Shown: positions 37,595 to 46,533, counted from the first letter of the stretch. The stretch: DNA of 64,000 nucleotides from Xanthomonas indica (GCF_040529045.1 NZ_CP131914.1:914501-978500); one strand, 5' to 3'. Made by a program: numbers and translations. The notes: generated by a model not told the origin, from the letters alone.

Positions 37595-37686
37595 ACAGCA
37601 TCGACTGTCGCTGTTGCTGTTGCTGTTGCTGTTGCTTTGGTAGTTGCTTTTGTTGTTGTTTCTGCTGTTGCCGTTGCTCTGGCTTT
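37595..37686 (-). repeat. Degenerate hexamer tract left of element 2
   Basis: On the plus strand four GCTGTT units in a row, with GCTTTT and GCCGTT variants, extend to the left boundary of composite element 2. Read on the minus strand this is the AACAGC/AAAAGC pattern that also flanks the other elements. Confidence 0.7.
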
Positions 37687-38304
37687 TGATTTACTGGGTT
37701 CCCTTCCGCAGCGGCGGATGGACCGGGGAAACACCCGAAGGGCGGCGCACATGGATGTGCGCCGTTCGCGGCAGGGGCAGGATGCCCCTTCCGCGAATCC
37801 CCGGTGCATCCGCGGACCCGGAGCGCGTAGCGCGGAGGGCGCAAGGCAGGGCGCGCTTTCTTTTGGTTACTTTTCTTTGCGCGAGCAAAGAAAAGTAACT
37901 CGCCCGCAAGGGCGAAAGCCTTTGCTGTTGCTTCAAGTTTTCGTGTCGGACAAGAAGAACCGTAGGAGCGGCTTCAGCCGCGACCGATGCAATCGACAGT
38001 GCCTGTCGCGGCTGAAGCCGCTCCTACGATCCAGTGGTCGCCACCGTAGCAGTCAAGTGCAAGAGCAAAGCTTTCGCCTTGCGGCGAGTTACTTTTCTTT
38101 GCTTGTGCAAAGAAAAGTAACCAAAAGAAAGCACACCCTGCCTACGCGCCCTCCGCGCTAACGCGCTCCGGGTCCGCGTCCAGCCCGGGGATCCGCGGAA
38201 GGGGCATCCTGCCCCTGCCGCGGACGGCGTACATCCATGTACGCCGCCCCTTCGGGGTTTTTCCCCGCGCTGGCCGCCGCTTCGGAAGGGAACCCGGCAA
38301 ATCA
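37687..38304. repeat. Composite palindromic element 2 (618 bp)
   Basis: Same layout as element 1: left terminus TGATTTACTGGGTTCCC, nested hairpins (GCACATGGATGTGCGCC, GGGGCAGGATGCCCC, TTTTCTTTGCGCGAGCAAAG), a central GTAG REP pair (37962-37984 and 38005-38027), a right arm inverted to the left arm, and right terminus GGGAACCCGGCAAATCA. The arms within element 2 and between elements 1 and 2 are close to identical by eye, but each has its own substitutions. Confidence 0.85.
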
Positions 38305-38472
38305 AAAGCCCGAGCAACAGCAACAGCAGAAGCAGCGGCAACTGCCAAAGCGTCAGCAACAACAGAGGCAACGGCAACTGCCAAGGCGACAGCGACAGCA
38401 AGCTGCGCCTCGACCCTACTTGCCGCTCGGCGACCGCACGCTATGCAGCATGTCCCGCGCCCGCGCCTGCAC

Positions 38473-38856
38473 TCAATGCTGGCAACGCTGCCGATGCCGC
38501 CGCCAGTTCCACAGGTGCGCACTGGCCAGGGCCAGACTGCCGCTGACCGTCATCGCGGTTTCGCTGGCCTCGTCGGGAATGCCGAAGGCGCCGGCCAGCA
38601 GACCGAGCAGCCCCAGCGCCGCCAGCGTCCACAGCGGCCAGGGCAGCGCATCGCGCTGGTGCCCGCGCCACAGCGCCAACCCCGCCAACGGCGCGGCGAT
38701 CGCCACGAACACCACGTGCACCCACTCGGCCTCGGCCCAGACGCCGAACAGCGGCAACGCCGCGGCCAGCAACGGCAAGGCCAAGCAGTGCAGCAGGCAC
38801 AGCCCGGACAACACCATCGCCGAGGCGTCGAAGAAGGATTGCGGCAGGGATTTCAT
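38473..38856 (-). CDS. MerC-like membrane protein
   Basis: Inner-membrane protein of 127 residues with four hydrophobic helices (about 10-35, 43-62, 71-90, 100-117). The first helix ends in [14 protein letters not shown], the paired-cysteine/His pattern of the MerC domain, which in mercury operons binds and transports Hg(II). No other mer gene is present, so a metal-handling role other than mercury detoxification is likely. It is divergent from a COG0523 GTPase, and the two starts flank a palindrome resembling a Zur box, which suggests control by zinc supply. ATG at 38856. Confidence 0.82.
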   Translation of the reverse strand: MKSLPQSFFDASAMVLSGLCLLHCLALPLLAAALPLFGVWAEAEWVHVVFVAIAAPLAGLALWRGHQRDALPWPLWTLAALGLLGLLAGAFGIPDEASETAMTVSGSLALASAHLWNWRRHRQRCQH

Positions 38857-38880
38857 GGACGATCACTCCAATGCATCAAG

Positions 38881-38895
38881 TGTTATATAGTAACA
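38881..38895. promoter_or_regulatory. Zur-box-like palindrome shared by divergent metal genes
   Basis: TGTTATATAGTAACA: perfect TGTTA / TAACA arms around a 5-bp AT-rich centre in a 66-bp divergent gap. It resembles the known Zur consensus of gammaproteobacteria (GTTATA-NN-ATAAC type). It lies 25 bp upstream of the MerC-like ATG and about 28 bp upstream of the GTPase ATG, so one bound repressor could control both. Confidence 0.7.
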
Positions 38896-38922
38896 TTTCT
38901 AGCCCGCCACGCCTCCGCGCCG

Positions 38923-40257
38923 ATGCCCGCCATGCCTACTGCCGCCGTTTCCGATCGCCGCCTCCCCGTCACCGTCCTGTCCGGCTTCCTTGGCGCCGGC
39001 AAGACCACCCTGCTCAACCGCGTGCTGCACAACCGCGATGGCCGCCGGGTGGCGGTGATCGTCAACGACATGAGCGAGGTCAACATCGACGCGGCGCTGA
39101 TCCGCGACGGCGGCGCCGCGCTCAGCCGTACCGAAGAGACGCTGGTCGAGTTCAGCAACGGCTGCATCTGCTGCACGCTGCGCGACGACCTGCGCCAGGA
39201 GGTGCAGCGCCTGGCCGAGAGCGGGCGCTACGACTACCTGCTGATCGAATCCACAGGCATCTCCGAGCCGATGCCGGTGGCGGCGACCTTCGCCGTCCGC
39301 GATGCCGACGGCCGCGGCCTGGCCGATGTCGCGCGCCTGGACACCATGCTCACCGTGGTCGACGGGGTCAGCTTCCTGCGCGACTTCGGCTCGGCCGAGC
39401 GCCTGGCCGACCGCGGTCTGCAGGCCGGGGCCGACGACGAGCGCGGGTTGGTCAACCTGCTGGTTGAGCAGATCGAGTTCGCCGACGTGATCGTGATCAG
39501 CAAGGCCGACCTGGCCGATGCGGCCACCCTCGACCGCACCCGCGCGGTGCTGCGCGCGCTCAACCGCGATGCGCACATCGTCGAAGCCAGCCGAGGCGAC
39601 CTGCCGCTGGAGCTGGTGCTGGACACCGGCCGTTTCGACTTCGTGCGCGCGCAGCTGGCGCCGGGCTGGATGCAGGCGTTGCGCGGCGAGCACGCGCCGG
39701 AGACCGAGCAGTTCGGCATCGAAAGCTTCGTCTATCGCGCGCGCCGTCCGTTCCATCCGCTGCGCTTCGCGCGGCTGGCGCAGCGCGGCCTGCGCGACGT
39801 GATCCGCAGCAAGGGCTTCTTCTGGCTGGCCAGCCGCATGGACTGGGTCGGCGAACTGTCCATCGTCGGCGCGGCCACCCAGACCCAGGCCGCCGGCTTC
39901 TGGTACGCGGCACGCGAGCGCGTGGACCGCGGCCTGCTGGACACGCCGCTGGTGCTGCCGCCGTCGCCGCTGCCGTACACCGAACTGGGTTGGCAGCGGC
40001 AGCAGACCGCGTGCTGGAACGCGCCGCCGCCGCAGGCCGAGGAGGTCGGCGATGCGCGCGAGTATGCGGCGCTGCGCGCCATGTGGCATCCGCTGTGGGG
40101 CGACCGCCGCCAGGAACTGGCGGTGATCGGCGTCGGCCTGGACACGGCGCGGGTGCGCGCCGAACTCGATGCCTGCCTGCTCGACGATGCCGAGCTGCGG
40201 CAGGGTCCGGTGGCCTGGCAGGAGTTGCAGGATCCCTTCCCGTTGTGGAGGCGTTGA
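38923..40257 (+). CDS. COG0523 metallochaperone GTPase (CobW/ZigA family)
   Basis: G3E-type GTPase of 444 residues proposed to deliver zinc to client proteins under zinc starvation. The P-loop GFLGAGKT (about 21-28) and the metal-binding CICC (Cys81, Cys83, Cys84) are both present, followed by ESTGISEP and SKADLAD (GTP specificity), and a C-terminal CobW_C domain (about 300-420; [20 protein letters not shown], cited in part). Two in-frame ATGs (38923, 38932) compete; no clear ribosome site separates them. It is divergent from the MerC-like gene, with a Zur-box-like site between. Zinc specificity is inferred from that site and from relatives. Confidence 0.88.
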   Translation: MPAMPTAAVSDRRLPVTVLSGFLGAGKTTLLNRVLHNRDGRRVAVIVNDMSEVNIDAALIRDGGAALSRTEETLVEFSNGCICCTLRDDLRQEVQRLAESGRYDYLLIESTGISEPMPVAATFAVRDADGRGLADVARLDTMLTVVDGVSFLRDFGSAERLADRGLQAGADDERGLVNLLVEQIEFADVIVISKADLADAATLDRTRAVLRALNRDAHIVEASRGDLPLELVLDTGRFDFVRAQLAPGWMQALRGEHAPETEQFGIESFVYRARRPFHPLRFARLAQRGLRDVIRSKGFFWLASRMDWVGELSIVGAATQTQAAGFWYAARERVDRGLLDTPLVLPPSPLPYTELGWQRQQTACWNAPPPQAEEVGDAREYAALRAMWHPLWGDRRQELAVIGVGLDTARVRAELDACLLDDAELRQGPVAWQELQDPFPLWRR

Positions 40258-40406
40258 GGGGCCGGGAATAGGCAATCGGGAGTGGGGAATCGTAAGAGCG
40301 GGCTGCGGGCGCTGAGGGATGGTTGCCTGCGCCAGGGCCGACGATTCGCGGTGAGCGGCCTGGAATTCGGGAGCCGGACCTGGGACGCGCAGGCGCGCGC
40401 TGCAGG

Positions 40407-41279
40407 TTAGCCGCGCGCACCCAGCGCGATCAGCACGATCGCCGGCACCGCCAGCAGCAGGCCGAGGCGGTTCCAGCGGTTGGTGCGTTCGCCGAAGACG
40501 GCCACGCCGAGCAGGGTGCCCAGGCCGATCACGCCCAGGTTCATCGCCGCGAACACGCTGGCCGGGCTGTCCGGCAGGGCCTGGTGTGCGCGCACGTAGA
40601 ACAGGATGTTGCCGAAGTTGAGCGCGCCCAGCAGCAGGCCGGCGCCGAGGTTGCGCCAGGCCAGCGGCGCGGTGCCGCGCAGGTGGCGCCACAGCTGCAC
40701 GCCCAGCAGCAGCACGAAGGCCAGCGCGAAGGCGACCAGCAGCGAGGCGGCGAACGGCGTGCCGGCCTGGGCGATGCGCTTGAGCAGCACGTCGATCGTG
40801 GCGAAGCCGACCCACACCAGCAGCAGCCACGGCGCGGTGCGTGCGGCGCCGTGCGGTGCCGGCGCAGGCCGCCGCACGATGCCGGCGATCGCCAGCAGGC
40901 CCAGCGCCAGGCCGGCCAGTTTGGCGGCGTTGCCGCGTTCGCCGAACCAGAGGAAGGCCGCCGCCAGCGACAGCAGCAGCGACAGCCGTTGCGCGGCGTC
41001 GGTGCGCACGATGCCCGCGCTGGCCACCGCGCGGCCCAGCACCAGGAAGATGCCCGGCAGCAGCACGCCCAGGGCCAGCAGCGCCGCCCATGGCGTATGC
41101 GCGTCTTTCAGCGCGGCCAGCGGCGGGTGCAGCAGGGCCGCGCACAGCGCCAGCGCCGCCAGGTAATTCCAGGTCACCGCCTGGGCCAGGTCGATGCGCC
41201 GCTGCGGCGCCAGCTTCAGCAGCGCCGAGACCAGCACGCTGCACACCACACTCAACAGGACGAAGACCACGCGCAGCAT
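40407..41279 (-). CDS. EamA/DMT-family transporter
   Basis: Ten-helix inner-membrane protein of 290 residues of the drug/metabolite transporter superfamily, made of two five-helix halves. Long hydrophobic segments recur throughout (VVFVLLSVVCSVLVSALL, LLALGVLLPGIFLVL, LLLAVPAIVLIALGA), with the signature ATIDVLLKRIAQAG in the second half and a basic C-terminal loop. The substrate is unknown; relatives export amino acids or sugars. ATG at 41279 gives a start at the first helix; an upstream in-frame ATG (41312) would add a short extra hydrophobic stretch. It is divergent from the hydrolase/ZapE pair. Confidence 0.8.
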   Translation of the reverse strand: MLRVVFVLLSVVCSVLVSALLKLAPQRRIDLAQAVTWNYLAALALCAALLHPPLAALKDAHTPWAALLALGVLLPGIFLVLGRAVASAGIVRTDAAQRLSLLLSLAAAFLWFGERGNAAKLAGLALGLLAIAGIVRRPAPAPHGAARTAPWLLLVWVGFATIDVLLKRIAQAGTPFAASLLVAFALAFVLLLGVQLWRHLRGTAPLAWRNLGAGLLLGALNFGNILFYVRAHQALPDSPASVFAAMNLGVIGLGTLLGVAVFGERTNRWNRLGLLLAVPAIVLIALGARG

Positions 41280-41356
41280 CCGGATCGGGAGGAAAAAGAA
41301 CGCTGCGTGCACCGCTTCGGCATGTGGCCGCGACCCAGCCCCGGTATTATGACCGC

Positions 41357-42022
41357 ATGACCTCTCCCGCTTTCCCCACCGCCTCCGGCGCGTTGACGCT
41401 GCAAGGCCCCGCCGGCCCGATCGAGGCCGCGGTCGATCTGCCCGACGCCGACGTGGCCGCGCTGCCGGTCACCGCCATCGTCTGCCATCCGCTGTCCACC
41501 GAGGGCGGCAGCATGCACAACAAGGTGGTGACCATGGTCGCGCGCGCGCTGCGCGAACTGGGCGTGCGCGTGGTGCGCTTCAACTTCCGCAGCGTCGGCG
41601 CCTCCGCCGGCAGCTTCGACCACGGCGACGGCGAGCAGCAGGACCTGGCCGCGGTGGCCGCCTGGGTGCGCGCGCAACGTCCGCACGACGCGCTGTGGCT
41701 GGCCGGTTTCAGCTTCGGCGCCTACGTCTCGCTGCGGGCCAGCGCGGCGCTGCAGCCGCAGGTGCTGATCTCGATCGCGCCACCGGCCGGGCGCTGGGAT
41801 TTTTCCGACATGGCGCCGCCGCCGCAGTGGCTGGTGATCCAAGGCGAGGCCGACGAGATCGTCGATCCGCAGGCCGTGTACGACTGGCTCGAAACCCTGG
41901 AGGCGCAACCGCAACTGGTGCGCATGCCCGACACCAGCCATTTCTTCCATCGCAAGCTGATCGACCTGCGCGGCGCGCTGCAGCACGCGGTCAAGGCCTG
42001 GCTGCCGGCGGCGCAGGCGTGA
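41357..42022 (+). CDS. Alpha/beta hydrolase
   Basis: Cytoplasmic hydrolase of 221 residues. It starts MTSPAFPTASGALTLQGPAG, has AIVCHPLSTEGGSMHNKVV with the histidine-led oxyanion region, the nucleophile elbow GFSFGAYVS (Ser about 116), and a late DTSHFFHRKL with the catalytic His; an acidic residue lies in EADEIVDPQ. This is the pattern of small bacterial proteins of the DLH/OsmC-associated alpha/beta-hydrolase type. The start at 41357 was chosen at the first Met after a -10-like TATTAT (41345-41350). The stop overlaps the zapE start by GTGA, so the two are one operon. Substrate unknown. Confidence 0.85.
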   Translation: MTSPAFPTASGALTLQGPAGPIEAAVDLPDADVAALPVTAIVCHPLSTEGGSMHNKVVTMVARALRELGVRVVRFNFRSVGASAGSFDHGDGEQQDLAAVAAWVRAQRPHDALWLAGFSFGAYVSLRASAALQPQVLISIAPPAGRWDFSDMAPPPQWLVIQGEADEIVDPQAVYDWLETLEAQPQLVRMPDTSHFFHRKLIDLRGALQHAVKAWLPAAQA

Positions 42023-43116
42023 GCGCGGCGACATTGCCGTCGCAGCGCTACGCCGAGGGCGTGGCGCGCGGCGACTGGCGCGACGATCCGGCCCAGCATG
42101 CGGCGCTGGCCGAACTGGACCGCATCCACGTCGCGATCGTCGATGGCGACCAGGAGGGCTGGCTGGACCGCCTGTCGGCGTTCTGGAAGAAGCCCGAGCC
42201 GGTGCGCGGCCTGTACTTCTGGGGCGGGGTCGGCCGCGGCAAGACCTTCCTGGTCGACCTGTTCTACGACGGTCTGCCGATCACGCGGAAGTACCGCACG
42301 CATTTCCACCGTTTCATGCGCGGCGTGCACGAGCGCCTGCGCGAGCATGCCGGGCAGAGCGATCCGCTGGCGAAGATCGCGCAGGAGTGGCGCAGCCGGC
42401 TGCGCGTGCTGGTGCTGGACGAGTTCTTCGTCACCGACATCGGCGATGCGATGCTGCTCTCGCGCCTGCTCGAGCGCCTGTTCGCCGAGGGCGTGACCCT
42501 GGTCACCACCTCCAACACCGCGCCGCAGAACCTGTACCTCAACGGCCTGCAGCGCGACAGCTTCCTGCCGGCGATCGCGCTGCTGCAGACCTACTGCGTG
42601 GAGCTGTACGCCGAGGGCACCGAGGACTACCGCATGCGCGCGCTGACCCGTTCGCCGGTGTACCGCGCGCCGCTGGCCGAGGACAGCGACGCCTGGCTGG
42701 GGGAACGCTGGGGCGCGCTGACCGGCAAGGCCGAGGCGCGCCGCGGCAACATCGAGATCGAAGGGCGCAAGATCCCGGTGCGTGCGCGCGGCAAGAGCAT
42801 CGTCTGGTTCGATTTCGTCGCCTTGTGCGAAGGCCCGCGCGGTCCCAGCGACTACATCGAGATCGCGCACGAGTTCACCACCGTGCTGCTCGGCGGCATC
42901 CCGCACTTCGACCGCATGAACGAGGACGCGGCGCGGCGCTTCGTCAACCTGATCGACGAGCTGTACGACCGCCACGTCAACCTGGTCTGCACCGCACAGG
43001 ATCCGCCGCCGCTGCTCTACACCGGCGAGCGCCTGGCCGGGGCCTTCGAGCGCACCGCCTCGCGGCTGATCGAGATGCAGAGCGCCGAGTACCTGTCGGC
43101 CGCGCATCGGGTCTGA
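42019..43116 (+). CDS. zapE: Cell division ATPase ZapE (AFG1-like)
   Basis: AFG1-type P-loop ATPase of 365 residues, known in Escherichia coli to act at the division site and destabilise FtsZ rings. Walker A GGVGRGKTFL (about 69-78), Walker B VLVLDEFFVTD, sensor TTSNTAPQNLY and arginine-finger-region segments are all present; the protein has the normal family length. The start is GTG, overlapping the hydrolase TGA as GTGA, so translation is coupled. It converges with a small secreted-protein gene 22 bp away. Confidence 0.92.
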   Translation: MSAATLPSQRYAEGVARGDWRDDPAQHAALAELDRIHVAIVDGDQEGWLDRLSAFWKKPEPVRGLYFWGGVGRGKTFLVDLFYDGLPITRKYRTHFHRFMRGVHERLREHAGQSDPLAKIAQEWRSRLRVLVLDEFFVTDIGDAMLLSRLLERLFAEGVTLVTTSNTAPQNLYLNGLQRDSFLPAIALLQTYCVELYAEGTEDYRMRALTRSPVYRAPLAEDSDAWLGERWGALTGKAEARRGNIEIEGRKIPVRARGKSIVWFDFVALCEGPRGPSDYIEIAHEFTTVLLGGIPHFDRMNEDAARRFVNLIDELYDRHVNLVCTAQDPPPLLYTGERLAGAFERTASRLIEMQSAEYLSAAHRV

Positions 43117-43138
43117 GCGCGACAGCGGCCACGCGCGC

Positions 43139-43525
43139 TCAGCGCACCGCGCCGGGCCGGCACAGCCCGGCGACGAAGCGCGGCATCAGGCCCGCGCCTG
43201 CAATCTCTTCCAGATAGGTCGCCGCCAGGCAACTGGCGCCGCCCTCGCGGTGTGCGCAGCGGGCCGGCCCGGACGCGCCGTCCTGCGGCAACTGCCGATC
43301 CATCGCCTGGCGCTGCGCCGCGGCCAATCCGTCGCGAAAGCGCTCCTCGGCATCGAGCAGGTCGGCGGGGGTCAAGCGGTCGGTCGGCACGTCGGGGCAC
43401 TGGCGGCGGGTTTCGCGGGCCAGTGCGTCGGCGCCGGCACCGACCAGCACCGGGCCGCGGGGCAGGGTGTTGGGCACGATGGGGGCAGCGCCGAGCGCGG
43501 CCAGCAGCAGGAACGATGCGCGCAT
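43139..43525 (-). CDS. Small exported protein of unknown function
   Basis: Protein of 128 residues with an N-terminal hydrophobic stretch (MRASFLLLAALGAAPIVPN), probably a signal peptide. Four cysteines remain in the mature part (QCPDV, RCAHREGGASC, LCRPG), consistent with two disulphides in the periplasm. There is no recognised domain. ATG at 43525 has a GGAGC site nine bases upstream. It is convergent with zapE and not in an evident operon. Confidence 0.7.
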   Translation of the reverse strand: MRASFLLLAALGAAPIVPNTLPRGPVLVGAGADALARETRRQCPDVPTDRLTPADLLDAEERFRDGLAAAQRQAMDRQLPQDGASGPARCAHREGGASCLAATYLEEIAGAGLMPRFVAGLCRPGAVR

Positions 43526-43628
43526 GCGGAAGCTCCTCGGGGATGCGCGGCAGCGTAGTCCTGCGCCGGCGGCGGCAGGTGGCAGGACGCGGCGCTCGCT
43601 TCAGCAGGGAGTTAGTGCTGGGCAAAAT

Positions 43629-43655
43629 ATCGCTTGCTATTGAATAGTGTGCGAT
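43629..43655. promoter_or_regulatory. OhrR operator candidate upstream of ohrR
   Basis: A 27-bp imperfect palindrome with outer arms ATCGC / GCGAT and inner arms CTATT-G-AATAG lies 14 bp before the ohrR ATG. MarR-type OhrR binds this kind of A+T-containing inverted repeat, so autoregulation is expected. Confidence 0.72.
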
Positions 43656-43669
43656 GTAATTTACCGCCC

Positions 43670-44128
43670 ATGGACCGCACTTCTCCCCCCGACGCCACCG
43701 CCCTGCTGAAGCTGGACACCCAGCTGTGCTTCGCGCTGTATTCGGCCAACCTGGCGATGCACAAGCTCTACCGCGGGCTGCTGCGCGACCTCGGCCTGAC
43801 CTATCCGCAGTACCTGGTGATGCTGGTGCTGTGGGAGCAGGACCAGCGCAGCGTCTCGGACATCGGCGAGCGCCTGTTCCTGGACTCGGCCACGCTGACC
43901 CCGCTGCTCAAGCGCCTGGAGGCGGTCGGCCTGCTGACCCGCAGTCGCGCCGCCGCCGACGAGCGCCGCGTGCTGATCGCGCTGACTGGCGAGGGCCAGG
44001 CCCTGCGTGCGCGTGCGCAGGCGGTGCCGGAAGGCGTGCTGTGCGCGGTCGCCTGCGACCTGCAGCAACTGACCCGGCTCAAGCACGACCTGGAAGAGGT
44101 CCGCGGCAAGTTGCAGGCTGCGGCCTGA
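43670..44128 (+). CDS. ohrR: Organic-hydroperoxide-responsive MarR regulator
   Basis: MarR-family repressor of 152 residues. The reactive Cys20 sits in [11 protein letters not shown], the signature of OhrR, and two C-terminal cysteines (Cys125, Cys129) allow the intersubunit disulphide of the two-Cys Xanthomonas type. The winged helix-turn-helix is at about 48-100 ([35 protein letters not shown]). Oxidation by organic hydroperoxide releases it from DNA and derepresses ohr, which lies 87 bp downstream on the same strand. A palindrome sits just upstream of the ATG at 43670. Confidence 0.93.
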   Translation: MDRTSPPDATALLKLDTQLCFALYSANLAMHKLYRGLLRDLGLTYPQYLVMLVLWEQDQRSVSDIGERLFLDSATLTPLLKRLEAVGLLTRSRAAADERRVLIALTGEGQALRARAQAVPEGVLCAVACDLQQLTRLKHDLEEVRGKLQAAA

Positions 44129-44215
44129 GCGAATCCCGCCCGATCGCGCATTCCCTCACCCCCCATTCCCCTCTACCCCATGGCGCCGCGGCGCCGCCCT
44201 GCTAGGAGAACCACC

Positions 44216-44647
44216 ATGGCTTCACCGACCACCATCGTCTACACCGCCACTGCCACCGCCACCGGGGGCCGCGATGGCCGCGCCGCCACCCCGGACAAGG
44301 CGCTGGACGTCAAGCTGTCGACCCCGCGCGAGCTGGGCGGCGCCGGCGGCGACGGCACCAATCCGGAGCAGCTGTTCGCGGCCGGCTACTCGGCCTGCTT
44401 CATCGGCGCGCTGAAGTTCGTCGCCGGCCAGGAGAAGGTGAAGCTGCCGGCCGAGCCGAGCATCGAGGGCCACGTGGGCATCGGCCAGATCCCGGGCGGC
44501 TTCGGCATCGCCGTGGAACTGCGCATCGCGGTGCCGGGCCTGGAGCGCGCCACGCTGGAATCGCTGGTGGAGAAGGCGCACCAGGTGTGCCCGTACTCCA
44601 ACGCCACCCGCGGCAACATCGACGTCAAGCTGGTCGTGCTCGACTGA
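44216..44647 (+). CDS. ohr: Organic hydroperoxide resistance peroxidase
   Basis: OsmC/Ohr-family thiol peroxidase of 143 residues that reduces organic hydroperoxides using lipoyl donors. The two catalytic cysteines are Cys61 (SACF) and Cys125 ([11 protein letters not shown]), with the conserved [10 protein letters not shown] helix. ATG at 44216 has AGGAGA upstream at good spacing. It lies after ohrR on the same strand and is followed by a strong terminator hairpin (44697-44719). Expected to be induced by peroxides through OhrR. Confidence 0.95.
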   Translation: MASPTTIVYTATATATGGRDGRAATPDKALDVKLSTPRELGGAGGDGTNPEQLFAAGYSACFIGALKFVAGQEKVKLPAEPSIEGHVGIGQIPGGFGIAVELRIAVPGLERATLESLVEKAHQVCPYSNATRGNIDVKLVVLD

Positions 44648-44696
44648 GCCAGCGGATGTCCTGGCCGGCGCCTGCGCCGGTCCATGGCGACACGCG

Positions 44697-44719
44697 ACGG
44701 GCGGCCACTGGCCGCCCGT
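44697..44719 (+). terminator. Terminator hairpin after ohr
   Basis: Perfect 10-bp arms ACGGGCGGCC / GGCCGCCCGT around the 3-nt loop ACT, then TCGCGTT. Strong stem, 49 bp after the ohr stop, with only a weak T tract. Confidence 0.72.
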
Positions 44720-44808
44720 TCGCGTTGCAGGCCCGCGCGTGTTGCCGCGCACATTGAGGCTGCCTTGCGTCAATGCAATAGTGTGCGCTTCATCAAATCG
44801 GGCGCGCC

Positions 44809-45579
44809 ATGCTCAGTTCCGCCTACAACGCCGAGACCGTCGCCGCCTTCCTGCAGGGCGCGCGCCGTGTGCTGGTGCTGACCGGCGCCGGCATGTCCGC
44901 CGAGAGCGGGGTGCCGACCTTCCGCGGCCAGGATGACAGCCTGTGGTCGCGCTTCGATCCCGAGCAACTGGCCACCGAGGACGCCTGGCGCGCCGACCCG
45001 GCCCTGGTCTGGGGCTGGTACCGCTGGCGCATGGCGATCGTGGCGCAGGCGCAGCCGCATGCCGGGCACCTGGCGCTGGCGCGCCTGGCCGAGATCCGCC
45101 ACACCACCCTGGTGACCCAGAACGTGGACGATCTGCACGAGCGTGCCGGCAGCGAGGTCGCCGCGCACGTGCACGGCCGCCTGTCGGCGCTGCGCTGCAG
45201 CGACTGCGGCCAGCCCTGGCGCGGGCTGCTGCCGCCGATCGACGCGCAGACGCCCAGCCAACGGTTGCCGCCGCCGGTGTGCGCGGCCTGCGGCGGCACG
45301 GTGCGCCCAGGCGTGGTGTGGTTCGGCGAAGCGCTGCCGCCGGCGGAGTGGGCGCGGGCGCAGACCGCGGCGGACGCCGCGGACCTGGTGCTGGTGATCG
45401 GCAGTTCCGGCCTGGTCTATCCGGCCGCCGGCCTGCCGCTGCAGGCCAAGGAGCGCGGCGCCTGCGTGGTCGAGATTAATCCCGAACCCAGCGCGCTGTC
45501 GGCGCGCGCCGACCTGCACTGGCGCGACAGCGCCGCGATGGCGCTGCCGTTGCTGCTGCAGCAGTGCATGGTGACCTGA
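44809..45579 (+). CDS. Sir2-family NAD-dependent protein deacylase
   Basis: Sirtuin of 256 residues that removes acetyl or other acyl groups from lysine using NAD. The Rossmann motif GAGMSAESGVPTFRG (about 26-40), TQNVDDLHERAG and the catalytic His in VHGRL are present, as are four zinc cysteines (LRCSDCGQ and VCAACGG). Relatives of this class (CobB/SrtN-like) are typical single bacterial sirtuins. It starts 89 bp after the ohr terminator hairpin, so it probably has its own promoter; an AATAGTGTGCG element upstream (44777-44787) is also found in the ohrR operator. Convergent with an esterase gene. Confidence 0.9.
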   Translation: MLSSAYNAETVAAFLQGARRVLVLTGAGMSAESGVPTFRGQDDSLWSRFDPEQLATEDAWRADPALVWGWYRWRMAIVAQAQPHAGHLALARLAEIRHTTLVTQNVDDLHERAGSEVAAHVHGRLSALRCSDCGQPWRGLLPPIDAQTPSQRLPPPVCAACGGTVRPGVVWFGEALPPAEWARAQTAADAADLVLVIGSSGLVYPAAGLPLQAKERGACVVEINPEPSALSARADLHWRDSAAMALPLLLQQCMVT

Positions 45580-45609
45580 GCCCGGTGTCGCGGGGGCCGT
45601 GCGCCGCGC

Positions 45610-46533
45610 TCAGCGCAGCGTGCGCAGGAACGCGTCCACCGCCGCGGTATAGGCCGAGGGCAGGCCCAGGTCGCGGTTGAGTTCGGCGTGGCTTGCATCC
45701 TGCGGCAGCACCTCGACACGGATGCCGCGGGCGTTGGCCTTGGTGGCCAGGCGCCGCGCCTGTGCGCAGGCATCGGCGCGGCGACTGGAGCACACCGCCA
45801 GCAGCGGCGGCGCGCTGGCGCCCATGACGTGGTACGGCGAGGCGGCGATCCAGTCGCTGGGTGCGCTGCCGAACGCGCGGTCGTACAGCGGCAGATGCCG
45901 TTGCTGCATCACCTGCTCCACGTCCATCGCGGCGCTGTCCAGCGCCACCGTGCCCAGCGGTCGGCGCGCCCCGGCCTGCGCCAGCAGGTCCGGCGACAGG
46001 TCCAGCAGGCTCACCAGGTGCGCGCCGGCCGAGTGCCCCATCAGCACCAGCCGCGCCGGATCGGCGCCCCACTGCGGCGCCAGGTGCTGGATCCGCGCCA
46101 CCGCGCGCGCCACGTCCTGCGCCTGCTGCAGTGGCGTCGCCTGCGGCAGCAGGCGGTAGTTCACCGACACCAGCGCCTGGCCTTGCGGCTGCCAGTGCGC
46201 GACCTTGTTGGCGGCCACGCCGGGGTTGTCCTTGTCGCCGTCGGCCCAGCCGCCGCCGTGCACCATCACGATCAGCGGGGCCTGGCGCGCGCCGGCCGGC
46301 AGGTACACGTCCATGCGCTGCGCCGGGTCCGGGCCGTAGGCGACGTCGCGCAGCACCTGCGCCCCGGCTGGCAGTGGCGCAGGCGCGGTGTGGGCGCGGT
46401 CGCCCTGCAGACGCTGCAGCAGGCGTGTGCGCAGGCGCCCGTCCTGGGCCTGGCCGGGGGCGGCGGCGAGCAAGGGCAGCAGCAGCGCCAGGGCGAGCAG
46501 GCCATGGGCGGGCGAGGGGCGGGACAGGCGCAT
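45610..46533 (-). CDS. Exported alpha/beta hydrolase (carboxylesterase-like)
   Basis: Hydrolase of 307 residues with an N-terminal signal peptide (MRLSRPSPAHGLLALALLLP, ending about AQA, residue 30). The oxyanion motif HGGGW (92-96) and nucleophile elbow GHSAGAH (Ser168) place it in the BD-FAE/HSL-like esterase group; DASHAEL near the C-terminus supplies the catalytic His. It should act in the periplasm or be secreted. The ATG at 46533 has AAGGAG upstream. It lies 76 bp downstream of the sensor-kinase stop on the same strand, so it may share that transcript and could be a target of the two-component pair. Confidence 0.85.
   Translation of the reverse strand: MRLSRPSPAHGLLALALLLPLLAAAPGQAQDGRLRTRLLQRLQGDRAHTAPAPLPAGAQVLRDVAYGPDPAQRMDVYLPAGARQAPLIVMVHGGGWADGDKDNPGVAANKVAHWQPQGQALVSVNYRLLPQATPLQQAQDVARAVARIQHLAPQWGADPARLVLMGHSAGAHLVSLLDLSPDLLAQAGARRPLGTVALDSAAMDVEQVMQQRHLPLYDRAFGSAPSDWIAASPYHVMGASAPPLLAVCSSRRADACAQARRLATKANARGIRVEVLPQDASHAELNRDLGLPSAYTAAVDAFLRTLR

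Larger units (their letters stand above)
37315..38472. other. Gene-free spacer with second repeat complex
   Basis: About 1.16 kb between the nuclease gene and the convergent MerC-like gene. It contains a GGGAATGGGGAATCGGG-type patch (37318-37352), a hexamer tract (about 37595-37686, GCTGTT / GCTTTT units), composite element 2 (37687-38304) and a right tract of GCAACA / GCAACTGCC units (about 38305-38400). No gene is recognised. Confidence 0.75.

Noticed and set aside
38441-38866. Alternative minus-strand frame across the MerC-like gene
   Set aside because: The frame at 38473-38856 has four helices and the CLLHC motif; the alternative is Arg/Ala/Val-rich and shows no helix pattern.
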